Positions 45,940 through 53,860 of a stretch of DNA of 53,860 bases are shown one piece after another (position 1 is the stretch's first letter; every line of letters begins with the position of its first letter). The translations under genes were made by a program, and so were the position numbers. The stretch covers positions 1-53,860 of the forward strand of contig NZ_LHPC01000012.1 of NCBI RefSeq assembly GCF_001297125.1, given 5' to 3'. The stretch comes from Pseudomonas sp. RIT-PI-q. Its GTDB lineage: Bacteria; Pseudomonadota; Gammaproteobacteria; Pseudomonadales; Pseudomonadaceae. The notes beneath the pieces are model-generated. The model had not been told where the DNA came from, did not search any database, and was given only the letters and a program-made list of their open reading frames with translations.

Positions 45940-46830
45940 TCACCACTGCAGGGTGAGGGTGCTTTCGAATGCTCTTTCCTGACCGGTGACCGGATCCACA
46001 AAACGCAACCCCTGAGCGAGCAGCTTCAAAGGATTGGCATAGTCATCCTCAACATCCTTGAGCACCTGCGGATAAAACGGGTCGTTGCAAATACTGGCAC
46101 CCAGGGCTGTCATGTGCACCCGCAACTGATGTTTCTTGCCTGTCACCGGGTAAAGCCCATAACGCCAGAGATCACCGTTCTTCTCTTTGACCTCAACCGC
46201 CGTCTCGGTGTTACTGGCGCCCGGCCCTTCCTGCATGCGGAAAAACGGCTCGCCATCGATCAGCCGGCTCTTGTGGACCAATGGAAAAGACAGTTCAGGC
46301 AACGCCCGGGCAATCGCCTCGTAGCGCTTTTCGATCTGCCGTGTCGGAAACAGCGACTGATACGCCGAACGGCTCTGAGGGTTGGCGGAAAACAGCACCA
46401 GCCCCGCTGTATGCCGGTCGATGCGGTGCAACGGCACCAGATGCGGGTTATCCAGTCGACGGATCAGTCGTCTTAGCAGGGTCTGCTCAACGTATTCGCC
46501 TGCCGGCGTCACGGGCAAAAAATGCGGCTTGTCCGCCACGACCAGATGCTCGTCGGCGTAAAGAATCGACTCGACCACCGGGATCGGCTTTTCATCCGGC
46601 ACTTCCCGAAAATAATGAATCCGCAAGCCTTCCTTGTAAGCCAGATCGAGGGCGATCGGCTGGCCGTGACCGTCGAGAACACGACCACGCGCAATCCTGT
46701 CCAGCCATTGTTCGCGACCGATGGCGCTGAAGTGTTCAGACAGGCAATCGAGCACGGTCTGCCACGGTCCCGCAGGCAAGTACAGTGTGCTGGCCTGGTT
46801 GTGTGCAGCAGAAAAAGATGAAGTGGACAT
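45940..46830 (-). CDS. RluA-family pseudouridine synthase
   Basis: This 296-residue RNA-modifying enzyme isomerises uridine to pseudouridine. The catalytic aspartate is in P-L-H-R-I-D-R-H-T-A-G-L-V-L-F, the RluA-family motif II. Motif I is around A-D-K-P-H-F-L-P-V-T-P, and the late G-K-K-H-Q-L-R-V-H-M is motif III. An S4-like N-terminal part is suggested by R-I-A-R-G-R-V-L-D-G. The target (23S rRNA or tRNA) cannot be told from the sequence; it most resembles the RluA/TruC-like group common in Pseudomonas. Confidence 0.9.
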   Translation of the reverse strand: MSTSSFSAAHNQASTLYLPAGPWQTVLDCLSEHFSAIGREQWLDRIARGRVLDGHGQPIALDLAYKEGLRIHYFREVPDEKPIPVVESILYADEHLVVADKPHFLPVTPAGEYVEQTLLRRLIRRLDNPHLVPLHRIDRHTAGLVLFSANPQSRSAYQSLFPTRQIEKRYEAIARALPELSFPLVHKSRLIDGEPFFRMQEGPGASNTETAVEVKEKNGDLWRYGLYPVTGKKHQLRVHMTALGASICNDPFYPQVLKDVEDDYANPLKLLAQGLRFVDPVTGQERAFESTLTLQW

Positions 46831-46901
46831 ACGAAAGCTCTAACCCTCAATACAGGGCGGCATTATCCAGCAGTGGCCGGAATGAACCTAGCAGAGAATC
46901 C

Positions 46902-47219
46902 TCAGGCCGGTATTTGCGCGCGAGCGGCCGCTTCGGTGAATTCCTTGAGCCAGCGCAACACATCGACCGCTTCCCAGCGACCCGGGTCATAAAGCGCATA
47001 CAACAAACCCTGATAACCCACGACGTCCAGCTGACGGTGATAGCCCGCTCGCTGGAACAACGCTTCTATTTCGGCGAAACAGGTATTGAAATGTAGCTTG
47101 TTGAAGGGGGTTTTTCCTTCCGTCACCAGGCCATCCAGACGCAATTCGATGACCGCCTCGCGCACGACGTCCGCCGACATCCGGTTCACGCTGTTTTTCA
47201 ATTGTTCGACATTGACCAC
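46902..47219 (-). CDS. Small conserved-type protein under a LexA box
   Basis: I do not recognise a characterised family. The 105-residue protein is probably soluble and helical: V-E-Q-L-K-N-S-V-N-R-M-S at the start, then H-F-N-T-C-F-A-E-I-E-A-L-F, Y-D-P-G-R-W-E-A, and a C-terminal L-K-E-F-T-E-A-A-A-R-A. The start is GTG after GAGGGATG. A perfect LexA-type palindrome lies 75 bp upstream, so it is probably induced by DNA damage. P. aeruginosa has a short hypothetical gene (PA0922) that I recall as a LexA target; whether this is its counterpart I cannot check here. Confidence 0.75.
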   Translation of the reverse strand: MVNVEQLKNSVNRMSADVVREAVIELRLDGLVTEGKTPFNKLHFNTCFAEIEALFQRAGYHRQLDVVGYQGLLYALYDPGRWEAVDVLRWLKEFTEAAARAQIPA

Positions 47220-47293
47220 GATTCATCCCTCTTACGCCCGGCCACCTGCCCAAATTCTAAAAACCAGGGAGGCGAGGTAGACACTGCGAATAG

Positions 47294-47309
47294 CTGTATG
47301 CGCATACAG
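47294..47309. promoter_or_regulatory. LexA (SOS) box
   Basis: CTGTATGCGCATACAG is a perfect 16-bp palindrome fitting the gamma-proteobacterial LexA pattern CTG-TN8A-CAG. It sits between the stop of the glutaredoxin-like gene and the start of the 105-residue gene, both on the minus strand, so only the latter is positioned to be controlled by it. Confidence 0.88.
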
Positions 47310-47387
47310 TATCCGAACACTGCCTGTTAAGCCAAGGGATCAATCGCAAAAGTGCGACAGACGGGACACCGGCACTCGAAAAATCGC

Positions 47388-47624
47388 TTAACGCAAGAAC
47401 GCCACAACCTGGTCGGCATTGAACGGCCAGCCCAGCTCAGCGCCGGTATCGACCCGTCGTAATACCGGGATACGCAGACTGTAAGCCTCGAACCACATTT
47501 CGTCTTCAGCGATATCCACCAGCTCCACCAGCAGACCGTTTTCGACAAATTCCATCAGCATGGCTTCGGCCACTTCACAGAGATGGCACCCAAGGGTGCC
47601 GAACAGCTGACATTCAGGAGGCAT
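47388..47624 (-). CDS. Glutaredoxin-like (DUF836-type) protein
   Basis: This 78-residue protein has a thioredoxin-fold core with a redox motif C-H-L-C near residue 13-16, L-V-D-I-A-E-D, and the cis-proline in L-R-I-P-V-L. It matches the short glutaredoxin-like family. The function is unknown, presumably cytoplasmic thiol exchange. It appears as a single gene, with the LexA box 79 bp beyond its stop. Confidence 0.86.
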   Translation of the reverse strand: MPPECQLFGTLGCHLCEVAEAMLMEFVENGLLVELVDIAEDEMWFEAYSLRIPVLRRVDTGAELGWPFNADQVVAFLR

Positions 47625-47831
47625 AAGCGCTCAACCGATAAATTAAGTGATTATTCTAGGCCGGCCCCGAAAAGCCGTCGAGCCATTGAATCCTATGCCC
47701 TGCAACCCATGAACGGCAATGGATCGTGGTACATCCTGATGCACATCAGTCACCTTCAATGCCCTTTGCGCGATGCTTACGGTTTGATTGCTTCTACGCT
47801 TGAGTAGCCAGCGTCCATCACCGGAGTTTTT

Positions 47832-49544
47832 GTGTTCGCCAATCTGCTGATCATCCTCACCTCCTCCCTGGTGGTCATCGCCCTGTTCCAGCGCCTGCGA
47901 TTGCCGCCCGTGCTGGGCTACCTGTGCGTGGGCCTGATGGTGGGGCCGACGGCGTTCAACTGGATAAATGAAAGCGAAGCGCTGCCGTACCTCGCCGAGC
48001 TGGGGGTGGTGTTTCTGCTGTTCTCCCTCGGGCTGGAGTTTTCGCTGTCGAAAATGCTCGCCCTGCGTCGGGTGGTGTTTGGGCTGGGCAGCCTGCAAGT
48101 GTTAAGTACCGGGCTATTGCTGGGCGCTATTTTGATGTTGCTCGGCATGGCGACCACGCCTGCACTGTTACTCGGTGCCGGCCTGTCGCTGTCGTCCACC
48201 GCCATCGTCAGCAAGGAGCTGGGCAGTCTCGGCGAAATTTTCAGCACACACGGACAGAATGCCATCGCCGTGCTGTTGTTCCAGGATGTGGTGGCGGTGT
48301 TGCTGCTGACCCTGGTGCCGGTGTTCGCCGGTAATAGCGACCAGCCCTGGTATTGGGCGTTACCCGTGACGCTGGGCAAGACCGCAGTACTGTTCGCCGG
48401 TTTGTTGCTGGCCAGTCGTTGGTTGTTGCCCCGTCTGTTTCATGAAGTGGCGGCCGCCCGTTCCGCGGAACTGTTCGTGCTGCTGGCGCTGGTCATCGTT
48501 CTGCTGACGGCCTGGCTGACTCACCTGCTCGGCCTCTCCCCGGCGCTGGGCGCCTTTCTCGCCGGGATGTTGTTGGGGGAAAGCCACTACCGGCATCAGA
48601 TCGAAGCCGACATCCGGCCGTTTCGCGACATCCTGCTCGGGGTGTTCTTCGTCAGTATCGGCATGTTGATCGACGTGCAATTGTTCGCCAGTCACGGTTT
48701 GCTGATTCTCGGCCTGACCCTGGGGCTGCTGTTGTTAAAGGGCAGCGTGGTTGCGCTGCTGGTCAAATGGCGTGGCAGCGACAGTGAAACCGCCTGGCGT
48801 AGCGGCCTGGCATTGGCCCAGGGCGGCGAGTTCTGTTTTGCCCTGATGGCACAGATGCAGCAAAACCAACTGATGCCCGCCGACTTCGGAGGCCTGCTGC
48901 TGGCAGCGACATTCTGCTCGATGCTGGTGACGCCGCTGCTGCTACGCGCAGCTCCCCACATCGCGACTCGCCTGCATCGCAAGCCTAACGAAGAGGCGCA
49001 ACTCGAAGAAATCAGCGCGCTCAACGCCGGATTACGTGGCCATGTGGTGATTTGTGGTTACGGTCGCGTCGGCCAGTCCATCGGCCGCTTCCTGCGTCGT
49101 GTGCAGCAACCCTACATCGCACTGGACAGCGACCCGGTGCGGGTTCAGGAAGCGGCCGTGAGTGAAAGCTGCGTGCATTACGGCGACTCACGCCGCGGCG
49201 AACTGCTTGCCGCCGTAGGGCTGGAGCGCGCCAGGCTGCTGGTGATCGCCGTGGACCAAACCGACATCGCCCTGCTGATACTCAAGGAAGCACGACGCTT
49301 TAACCCGAGCGTGCCGATCCTGGTGCGCACCCGGGACGACAGTCAGCTGGCCGAGTTGAAGGCGGCCGGAGCCAGCGAAGTCGTGCCCGAGTTGCTGGAA
49401 TCCAGCCTGATGCTCGCCTCCCATGCGCTGATCATGCTGGGGCTGCCCGTTCAGCAGGTGCAGGACCGGGTCGATCAGGTACGACGTGACCGCTATCGCT
49501 TGCTGCACGGTTTTTATCCCGGGGCTGACGATGAAGAAACCTGA
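47832..49544 (+). CDS. CPA2-family cation/proton antiporter with TrkA-N domain
   Basis: This 570-residue inner-membrane protein has about 12 hydrophobic segments in residues 1-380, carrying G-Y-L-C-V-G-L-M-V-G-P, L-F-S-L-G-L-E-F, and F-Q-D-V-V-A-V. A cytoplasmic TrkA-N/RCK nucleotide-binding domain follows from about 400 (H-V-V-I-C-G-Y-G-R-V-G-Q). This is the KefB/KefC/YbaL layout of K+(or Na+)/H+ antiporters. It lacks an adjacent KefF/KefG-type subunit. Glutathione gating cannot be inferred. The start is GTG with CCGGAG upstream. It ends two bases before the convergent ammonium transporter stop. Confidence 0.92.
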   Translation: MFANLLIILTSSLVVIALFQRLRLPPVLGYLCVGLMVGPTAFNWINESEALPYLAELGVVFLLFSLGLEFSLSKMLALRRVVFGLGSLQVLSTGLLLGAILMLLGMATTPALLLGAGLSLSSTAIVSKELGSLGEIFSTHGQNAIAVLLFQDVVAVLLLTLVPVFAGNSDQPWYWALPVTLGKTAVLFAGLLLASRWLLPRLFHEVAAARSAELFVLLALVIVLLTAWLTHLLGLSPALGAFLAGMLLGESHYRHQIEADIRPFRDILLGVFFVSIGMLIDVQLFASHGLLILGLTLGLLLLKGSVVALLVKWRGSDSETAWRSGLALAQGGEFCFALMAQMQQNQLMPADFGGLLLAATFCSMLVTPLLLRAAPHIATRLHRKPNEEAQLEEISALNAGLRGHVVICGYGRVGQSIGRFLRRVQQPYIALDSDPVRVQEAAVSESCVHYGDSRRGELLAAVGLERARLLVIAVDQTDIALLILKEARRFNPSVPILVRTRDDSQLAELKAAGASEVVPELLESSLMLASHALIMLGLPVQQVQDRVDQVRRDRYRLLHGFYPGADDEET

Positions 49545-49545
49545 A

Positions 49546-50754
49546 CTAGTCCTGACTGACAGCGCCGATCTTGTGCACCGACAGGTCCGCGCCGTAATAC
49601 TCTTCTTCCTGGCTCAGACGCAGGCCATGGAGCGCCTTGATCACGCCATACACCGCAAAACCACCGGCCAGCGCCACGGTCACACCCAGCGCGGTGCCGA
49701 TCAACTGGCTGACCAGGCTCACGCCGCCCAGGCCGCCCAATGCACTCTGGCCGAAGATGCCGCAGGCGATTCCGCCCCAGACGCCGCACAAACCATGCAA
49801 GGGCCAGACACCCAGCACATCGTCGATATGCCATTTGCCTTGGGCCGCGGTAAAGCACCAGACGAACAATGCCCCGGCGATGGCACCGGTTACCAGCGCG
49901 CCCACCGGGTGCATCAGATCGGAACCGGCGCAGATCGCCACCAGGCCGGCCAGCGGGCCGTTATGCAAAAAGCCCGGGTCGTTGCGCCCGACGATCAGCG
50001 CTGCCACGGTGCCGCCGACCATGGCCATCAGCGAGTTCACCGCCACCAGCCCACTGACACCTTGCAGGGTCTGGGCACTCATGACGTTAAACCCGAACCA
50101 TCCCACGATCAGAATCCACGAACCCAGTGCCAGAAAGGGAATGCTGGAAGGCGCAAACGCCACCAGTTTCCCGTCCCGGTAACGACCATTGCGCGGGCCG
50201 AGCAACAACACCGCCGTCAGCGCCAGCCAGCCGCCCATGGCATGGACGACCACAGAGCCCGCGAAATCATGGAAGCTGGCGCCAAAGCGTTCCAGCAACC
50301 AGGCTTGCAGGCCAAAGTTACCGTTCCAGATCATGCCCTCGAAGAACGGATAGATGAACGCCACGATCAATGCGGTCGCGCACAACTGCGGAACGAACCG
50401 TGCACGCTCGGCAATGCCTCCGGAAATGATCGCCGGGATCGCCGCGGCAAAGGTCAGCAGAAAGAAAAACTTCACCAGCCCGTAGCCATGATCGGCGTTG
50501 ATCACCGCCGCCGGTTGCATGAAGGTGACGCCGTAGGAAATCCAATAGCCTATAAAGAAGTAGGCCAGGGTCGAAATGGCGAAGTCGCTGAGGATCTTCG
50601 ACAACGCGTTGACCTGGTTCTTTTGGCGAACCGTGCCGACTTCGAGAAAGGCGAAACCGGCGTGCATGGCCAGCACCATGACCGCGCCGATCAGAATGAA
50701 CAACGTATTGGAGCTATGGACCAGACTGTCCACAGCGCTTTGCAGATTTTCCAT
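49546..50754 (-). CDS. amt: Ammonium transporter, Amt family
   Basis: This 402-residue inner-membrane channel for ammonium has 11 or so membrane helices. Family motifs are L-A-M-H-A-G-F-A-F-L-E-V-G, D-F-A-G-S-V-V-V-H-A-M-G-G, and the twin-histidine region, with H-A-M-G-G and a later H-G-L-C-G-V-W-G-G. No glnK gene accompanies it, unlike the usual glnK-amtB pair, so it is a secondary Amt copy. It has no long signal sequence, which is common in the Amt-only type. Expression under nitrogen limitation is likely by family; I see no clear sigma-54 promoter in the upstream 326 bp. Confidence 0.93.
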   Translation of the reverse strand: MENLQSAVDSLVHSSNTLFILIGAVMVLAMHAGFAFLEVGTVRQKNQVNALSKILSDFAISTLAYFFIGYWISYGVTFMQPAAVINADHGYGLVKFFFLLTFAAAIPAIISGGIAERARFVPQLCATALIVAFIYPFFEGMIWNGNFGLQAWLLERFGASFHDFAGSVVVHAMGGWLALTAVLLLGPRNGRYRDGKLVAFAPSSIPFLALGSWILIVGWFGFNVMSAQTLQGVSGLVAVNSLMAMVGGTVAALIVGRNDPGFLHNGPLAGLVAICAGSDLMHPVGALVTGAIAGALFVWCFTAAQGKWHIDDVLGVWPLHGLCGVWGGIACGIFGQSALGGLGGVSLVSQLIGTALGVTVALAGGFAVYGVIKALHGLRLSQEEEYYGADLSVHKIGAVSQD

Positions 50755-51080
50755 GGGGATTGGCAGACCTGAAGGCTAAAAAAGCACCAAAGCAGTTCGC
50801 GCAGACCATTCATGCACCAAGTTGCAACTTTCCGGGATCAGCAATCAGATCCCGATGAACCGCTTTGGCGCACGAAATTCGTCGAGGTCAATCACGACCG
50901 GGACATTCGCGCGGGTTTTAATTGTTTGAGTCAGGGTTTTCCTGAAATCATGCCCGGCAACAGCGCAACGGCGCAGGCAGACGCACCACGACGTAGCAAA
51001 AGTTGTACCAGTCATTTGTACTGAACCTTCGCGCAAGGCTCATACTCGAACGCAACAGAAGCCACTTACGGAGATCACCA
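50755..51080. other. Intergenic region between amt and YqjD-like gene
   Basis: This 326-bp region holds the divergent promoters of amt and of the YqjD-like gene. A 70-codon frame at 50812-51024 has no ribosome site or family features and I do not call it. I see no palindrome or repeat of note. Confidence 0.45.
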
Positions 51081-51395
51081 ATGGCCAGCATCAAGGCAAA
51101 GACTGCTCAAGAAATCCTGATGAACGATTTTCAGACACTCGTCAGCGACACCGAACGGTTGCTGGAACACACCGCAACCTTGGCGGGTGATCAGGCTGAC
51201 GAATTGCGCGAGCAGATCCACGACAGTCTGCTGCGTGCACGGGAAACCTTGAAACTGACCGAAGACTCTCTGCGTGAGCGCAGCAAGGCAGCCGTCACCG
51301 CCACCGAAGACTACGTCCAGGCCAACCCATGGCAATCGGTCGGAATCGCGGCCGGCGTGGGTTTCCTGATTGGTCTGCTGGCCACTCGGCGCTGA
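51081..51395 (+). CDS. YqjD/ElaB-like membrane-anchored protein (DUF883)
   Basis: This 104-residue protein has a long amphipathic helical part, with H-T-A-T-L-A-G-D-Q-A-D-E-L-R-E-Q-I, then L-R-A-R-E-T-L-K. It ends in the typical C-terminal anchor N-P-W-Q-S-V-G-I-A-A-G-V-G-F-L-I-G-L-L-A-T-R-R. E. coli YqjD and ElaB bind ribosomes at the membrane in stationary phase. The ATG at 51081 follows GGAGATCACC. It heads a three-gene unit with the YqjE- and YqjK-like genes, as in E. coli. Confidence 0.9.
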   Translation: MASIKAKTAQEILMNDFQTLVSDTERLLEHTATLAGDQADELREQIHDSLLRARETLKLTEDSLRERSKAAVTATEDYVQANPWQSVGIAAGVGFLIGLLATRR

Positions 51396-51397
51396 TC

Positions 51398-51787
51398 ATG
51401 GCGATCGGCGAATCCGGCTCGTCCGCGACGGGCCCAAGCTCCTCACCGCGGCGCCTGGGTGCCGCTTTTCTTGGACTGCTGCACAGCCATGTCGAATTGT
51501 TCGGCATCGAACTGCAGGAACAAAAAGCCCGCACTGTCAGCCTGCTGCTGTTTGCAGGCCTGGCGCTGGTGTTCGCCTTGCTGTTGCTGGTGGGGCTGTC
51601 GACGCTGGTATTGATCCTGTTTTGGGACACCTATCGTTTGCCAGCCATCATCGCGCTTTGCGTGTTCTACAGCCTTGCGTGCGTCTTTTGTGCGATGCGC
51701 TTGAGAGCGGCGATTTTCGATGAGTCCTCACCCTTCCACGGTACGTTGGAAGAACTGGCCAACGATCGGGAGCGCCTGCTGCCATGA
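51398..51787 (+). CDS. YqjE-like membrane protein (phage-holin superfamily III type)
   Basis: This 129-residue protein has a short cytoplasmic start, then R-L-G-A-A-F-L-G-L-L-H-S-H-V-E-L-F. Two membrane helices follow (about residues 48-68 and 74-95), then a charged tail ending E-L-A-N-D-R-E-R-L-L-P. It fits the YqjE family. It starts two bases after the YqjD-like stop and overlaps the next gene by four bases (ATGA). No lysis genes are nearby, so a phage role is unlikely. Confidence 0.88.
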   Translation: MAIGESGSSATGPSSSPRRLGAAFLGLLHSHVELFGIELQEQKARTVSLLLFAGLALVFALLLLVGLSTLVLILFWDTYRLPAIIALCVFYSLACVFCAMRLRAAIFDESSPFHGTLEELANDRERLLP

Positions 51788-52125
51788 GCCTGCCTGAACT
51801 GCCTCACAACAGCTCGCGTACGGAAATGCGCAAGGCCCTGATCCGCTTGCGCATGGAAATGCATCGCCAGGAAATCCGCCATGAATCAGCGCAACTGCTG
51901 GTGCCTTTGCAGCGCGTGCGCGGGATGACGCAAAACCTGCAGGATGGCTTCGGCATCAAACACGCTCCACTCTGGGGCGTGGCGGCGGTCACCTTGCTGG
52001 GCTTTTTGACCGGCAAGGGCGCCAAGAGCGGCGGCGTCAGCAGCCTGACTCGGCTGGTTCGCCTGGGCACCACGCTGGGGCCGCTGATCAAGCTGGTCAT
52101 GCAAGGCTCTTCGCGCAATCACTAA
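51784..52125 (+). CDS. YqjK-like protein
   Basis: This 113-residue protein is basic at its N-terminal helix (R-T-E-M-R-K-A-L-I-R-L-R-M-E-M-H-R-Q-E-I-R). A glycine-rich, weakly hydrophobic part follows (L-W-G-V-A-A-V-T-L-L-G-F-L-T-G), then a possible second segment. Position and size match the third gene of yqjD-yqjE-yqjK units; sequence identity to YqjK itself is weak by eye. The ATG overlaps the YqjE-like stop. Confidence 0.72.
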   Translation: MSLPELPHNSSRTEMRKALIRLRMEMHRQEIRHESAQLLVPLQRVRGMTQNLQDGFGIKHAPLWGVAAVTLLGFLTGKGAKSGGVSSLTRLVRLGTTLGPLIKLVMQGSSRNH

Positions 52126-52139
52126 GCCAGCCTCTGGCT
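52125..52139 (+). terminator. Weak hairpin after the YqjK-like gene
   Basis: AGCCAG pairs with CTGGCT across CCT directly after the stop codon, followed by GCATTCTT. The stem is short and the T tract poor, so it would be a weak stop at best. Confidence 0.3.
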
Positions 52140-52250
52140 GCATTCTTGCAACACCATCGGGATTGAACCTCTTTATCGAGGGGTTCGATCCTGCATGCCT
52201 ATCCGGTAAGCAGATTCAATCCAAGAACAAGACCTTACTAAGGAGGACTC

Positions 52251-53414
52251 GTGATCGACGGGCAACCGCTCGCCTGCTTTCAGCCGTTCATCGATACCGC
52301 CACCGGCCGTATCGCCGGCGTCGAGGCACTGGGTCGACTGCGACAGGCCGACGGTCAATTGACCTCGGTGGGACCGCTGTTTGCCAACCCGCGAACACCC
52401 GCCATCGCCCTGCGTCGCCTGGACCGGCAGATTCGCGATAACGCCCTGAGCCGCCTGCATGAAGCGCCAGCGGAATGGTTTCTCAGTTTGAACATGTCCC
52501 CACGCTGGATCAGCCGTCTGCGCCCGGACCAGGCTCTGCCAAGCCTAAAGCAACTGAGCAGGCACGGGGTCGACTCGCGGCGAATCGTCTTCGAGATTAC
52601 CGAGCAGGGAGGCGACATCCAGCGCCTGGCAGACGTGGTGGCGCGTTACCGTCAAGCGGGTGCGCGGATCGCCATCGATGATTTCGGTGCCGGCTACTCT
52701 CAACTCGACCGCGTGCTGGCACTGCAACCGGACATTCTCAAGCTCGACATGCGCTTGTTCCAGGCCGCTGCGTTAGGTGGTCCGAGCAGCGATGTGGTCA
52801 AGGCCCTGGCGCAAATGGCGGAGAAAACCGGGTGCTGGATCATTGCCGAAGGGGTAGAAACCGACGCACAACTGAATTTTGCCCTGGAGTGCGGTTCGCG
52901 CTACGTTCAGGGTTTCCTGTTCGCCCGGGCGCAAGAGGAGTTCTTTGCCACAGACGCCTTTGTCGAACGCTTCGCACAGCTGCGTCAGCGCTATGTTCAG
53001 CAGAAACTGGCAGAACGCAGTCGCCTGATGATCATGCGCCAGCAACTCTGTGAGCTGATGGCCATCCTCCAAGGCTGGGCCCAGGCCCGCGCCCCGCTCA
53101 GCGCCCTACCGCACCTGGACGCTTTTCCCTGGCTGTTACGCTTCTATCAATGCGATCGCCACGGCACGCAACTGACGCCCAACCTTGAATGGCGTAATCA
53201 CCGCTGGGAGTCCGACAACCGCTACGTGGGCCATAACTGGTCCTGGCGCCCGTACTTTTATCACCTGCTGGCCGAGGGCTGGGAGCAGCGCCGGCTGACG
53301 CTTTCCAACACCTACCGCGACGCCACCAGCAACCAGTATTGCCTCACCGCCGGACAGTTTTTCGACAACGGCGAGCGACTGCTGCTGATCGATATCGATG
53401 CCGCCGGCCTGTAG
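52251..53414 (+). CDS. EAL-domain c-di-GMP phosphodiesterase with C-terminal sensor-like domain
   Basis: The 387-residue protein has a complete EAL domain in residues 1-240. The residues needed for c-di-GMP hydrolysis all appear: E25-A-L, N in S-L-N-M-S-P, E in F-E-I-T-E, D-D in A-I-D-D-F-G-A-G-Y-S, K in L-K-L-D-M, E in A-E-G-V-E-T and Q in V-Q-G-F-L-F-A. No degenerate site is seen, so it is predicted active. After a helical linker, residues about 285-387 form a domain ending W-S-W-R-P-Y-F-Y, then Y-R-D-A-T-S-N-Q-Y-C-L-T-A and L-L-I-D-I-D. This resembles Cache/PDC sensor domains, here without membrane helices, so a cytoplasmic sensor is inferred. The start is GTG with AAGGAGG upstream. Confidence 0.9.
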   Translation: MIDGQPLACFQPFIDTATGRIAGVEALGRLRQADGQLTSVGPLFANPRTPAIALRRLDRQIRDNALSRLHEAPAEWFLSLNMSPRWISRLRPDQALPSLKQLSRHGVDSRRIVFEITEQGGDIQRLADVVARYRQAGARIAIDDFGAGYSQLDRVLALQPDILKLDMRLFQAAALGGPSSDVVKALAQMAEKTGCWIIAEGVETDAQLNFALECGSRYVQGFLFARAQEEFFATDAFVERFAQLRQRYVQQKLAERSRLMIMRQQLCELMAILQGWAQARAPLSALPHLDAFPWLLRFYQCDRHGTQLTPNLEWRNHRWESDNRYVGHNWSWRPYFYHLLAEGWEQRRLTLSNTYRDATSNQYCLTAGQFFDNGERLLLIDIDAAGL

Positions 53415-53476
53415 GCGCCGAGCAGCGAGACATGGGTCCAAAAACATTGAGCCATAACAGCTCGGTTCCTACAGAA

Positions 53477-53860
53477 CAGCGAACGCAACACCTGAAAACC
53501 ACCACCCTCTGTAGGAGCTGGCTTGCCAGCGAAGCATTCGAATTCACCACGGTTATCCTGTTGAAACGCGTCATCGTTAACGACCTTCGCTGGCAAGCCA
53601 GCTCCTACAGGTCGAGCGTTAGCTCGCCCACAGCTTTTGCGAGCAAGCTCGGCTCCTACGGAGCAGCGAACGCAACACCTGAAAACCACCACCCCCTGTA
53701 GGAGCGGGCTTGCCAGCGAAGCATTCGAATGCGCCACGTTTATCCTGTTGAAACGCGTCATCGTTAACGACCTTCGCTGGCAAGCCAGCTCCTACAGGTC
53801 GAGCGTTAGCTCGCCCACAGCTTTTGCGAGCAAGCTCGGCTCCTACGGAGCAGCGAACGC
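53477..53860. repeat. Tandem array of a 187-bp REP-containing unit
   Basis: The unit begins CAGCGAACGCAACACCTGAA at 53477, again at 53664, and a third time at 53851, where the window ends, so the period is exactly 187 bp. Each unit holds an inverted REP pair (GGAGC(T/G)GGCTTGCCAGCG with its partner), the conserved linker with GTCATCGTTAACGACC, and a third half-unit, GCGAGCAAGCTCGGCTCC. The two full copies differ by only a few bases. The array starts 63 bp past the stop codon of the EAL gene and probably continues beyond the window. Confidence 0.93.

Noticed and set aside
50812..51024. A 70-codon open frame between amt and the YqjD-like gene
   Set aside because: No ribosome site, no family features, and it covers the expected promoter region of the divergent genes.
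51398..51787. Phage-holin-like gene as a sign of a prophage
   Set aside because: It fits the yqjD-yqjE-yqjK arrangement and has no phage genes, integrase or attachment sites nearby.
53477..53860. Regularly spaced repeats that might suggest a CRISPR array
   Set aside because: The 187-bp period, REP palindromes and near-identical whole units show a tandem REP array; there are no unique spacers of about 32 bp and no cas genes.

Overview
The window is a stretch of a fluorescent Pseudomonas chromosome, most likely from the P. fluorescens group. The reasons are the split pyoverdine locus (pvdH, pvdL, pvdS with an MbtH-like gene), the atu terpene-catabolism cluster, many REP doublets of the GGAGC(G/T)GGCTTGCC type, and GC-rich coding sequence throughout. 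I see no rRNA or tRNA gene, no CRISPR array and no insertion sequence.

Region 1 (about 1-26,500) is dominated by pyoverdine siderophore synthesis. On the minus strand lie an MbtH-like NRPS helper, the diaminobutyrate aminotransferase PvdH, and the 13-kb chromophore NRPS gene pvdL, whose domains read acyl-ligase, T, then modules for Glu, Tyr with epimerisation, and diaminobutyrate. Divergent from pvdL is pvdS, the iron-starvation sigma factor, with a Fur-like box over its -35. A minus-strand IucB/AlcB-type acetyltransferase follows. I can read PvdS-type promoters (TAAAT-N16-CGT) in front of mbtH, pvdH and the acetyltransferase, and a degenerate one in front of pvdL, so iron starvation should work through Fur, PvdS and then these genes. 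Embedded in this region are a GNAT gene, a QseBC-like two-component pair, an AT-richer gene that reads as a complete four-bladed hemopexin-like protein, a dsbD-tlpA-dsbG periplasmic thiol operon, an alpha/beta hydrolase and a solute-binding protein.

Region 2 (26,600-35,850) is the acyclic terpene utilisation cluster: atuR, divergent from atuABCDEF. It encodes the geranyl-CoA carboxylase subunits, citronellyl-CoA dehydrogenase and accessory enzymes. Two TetR-type operators sit between atuR and atuA. atuE carries an apparent one-base frameshift, and no atuG or atuH follows atuF.

Region 3 (35,900-53,860) is housekeeping and signalling: a DEDD exonuclease, ppnP, a MOSC protein, cheV, a degenerate HPt-like protein, a NarL-type two-component system, a YegS-like lipid kinase, molybdenum-cofactor genes (moeA, moaB, mobA), a small lipoprotein, an RluA-type pseudouridine synthase, a small gene behind a perfect LexA box, a glutaredoxin-like protein, a CPA2 antiporter, an ammonium transporter, a YqjD/YqjE/YqjK-like membrane trio and an EAL phosphodiesterase. 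The window ends inside a tandem array of a 187-bp REP-containing unit.

The strongest leads are the hemopexin-like protein, the SOS-controlled small gene, the promoter element built on the pvdH stop codon, the HPt-like protein without its histidine, and the 187-bp REP tandem array.
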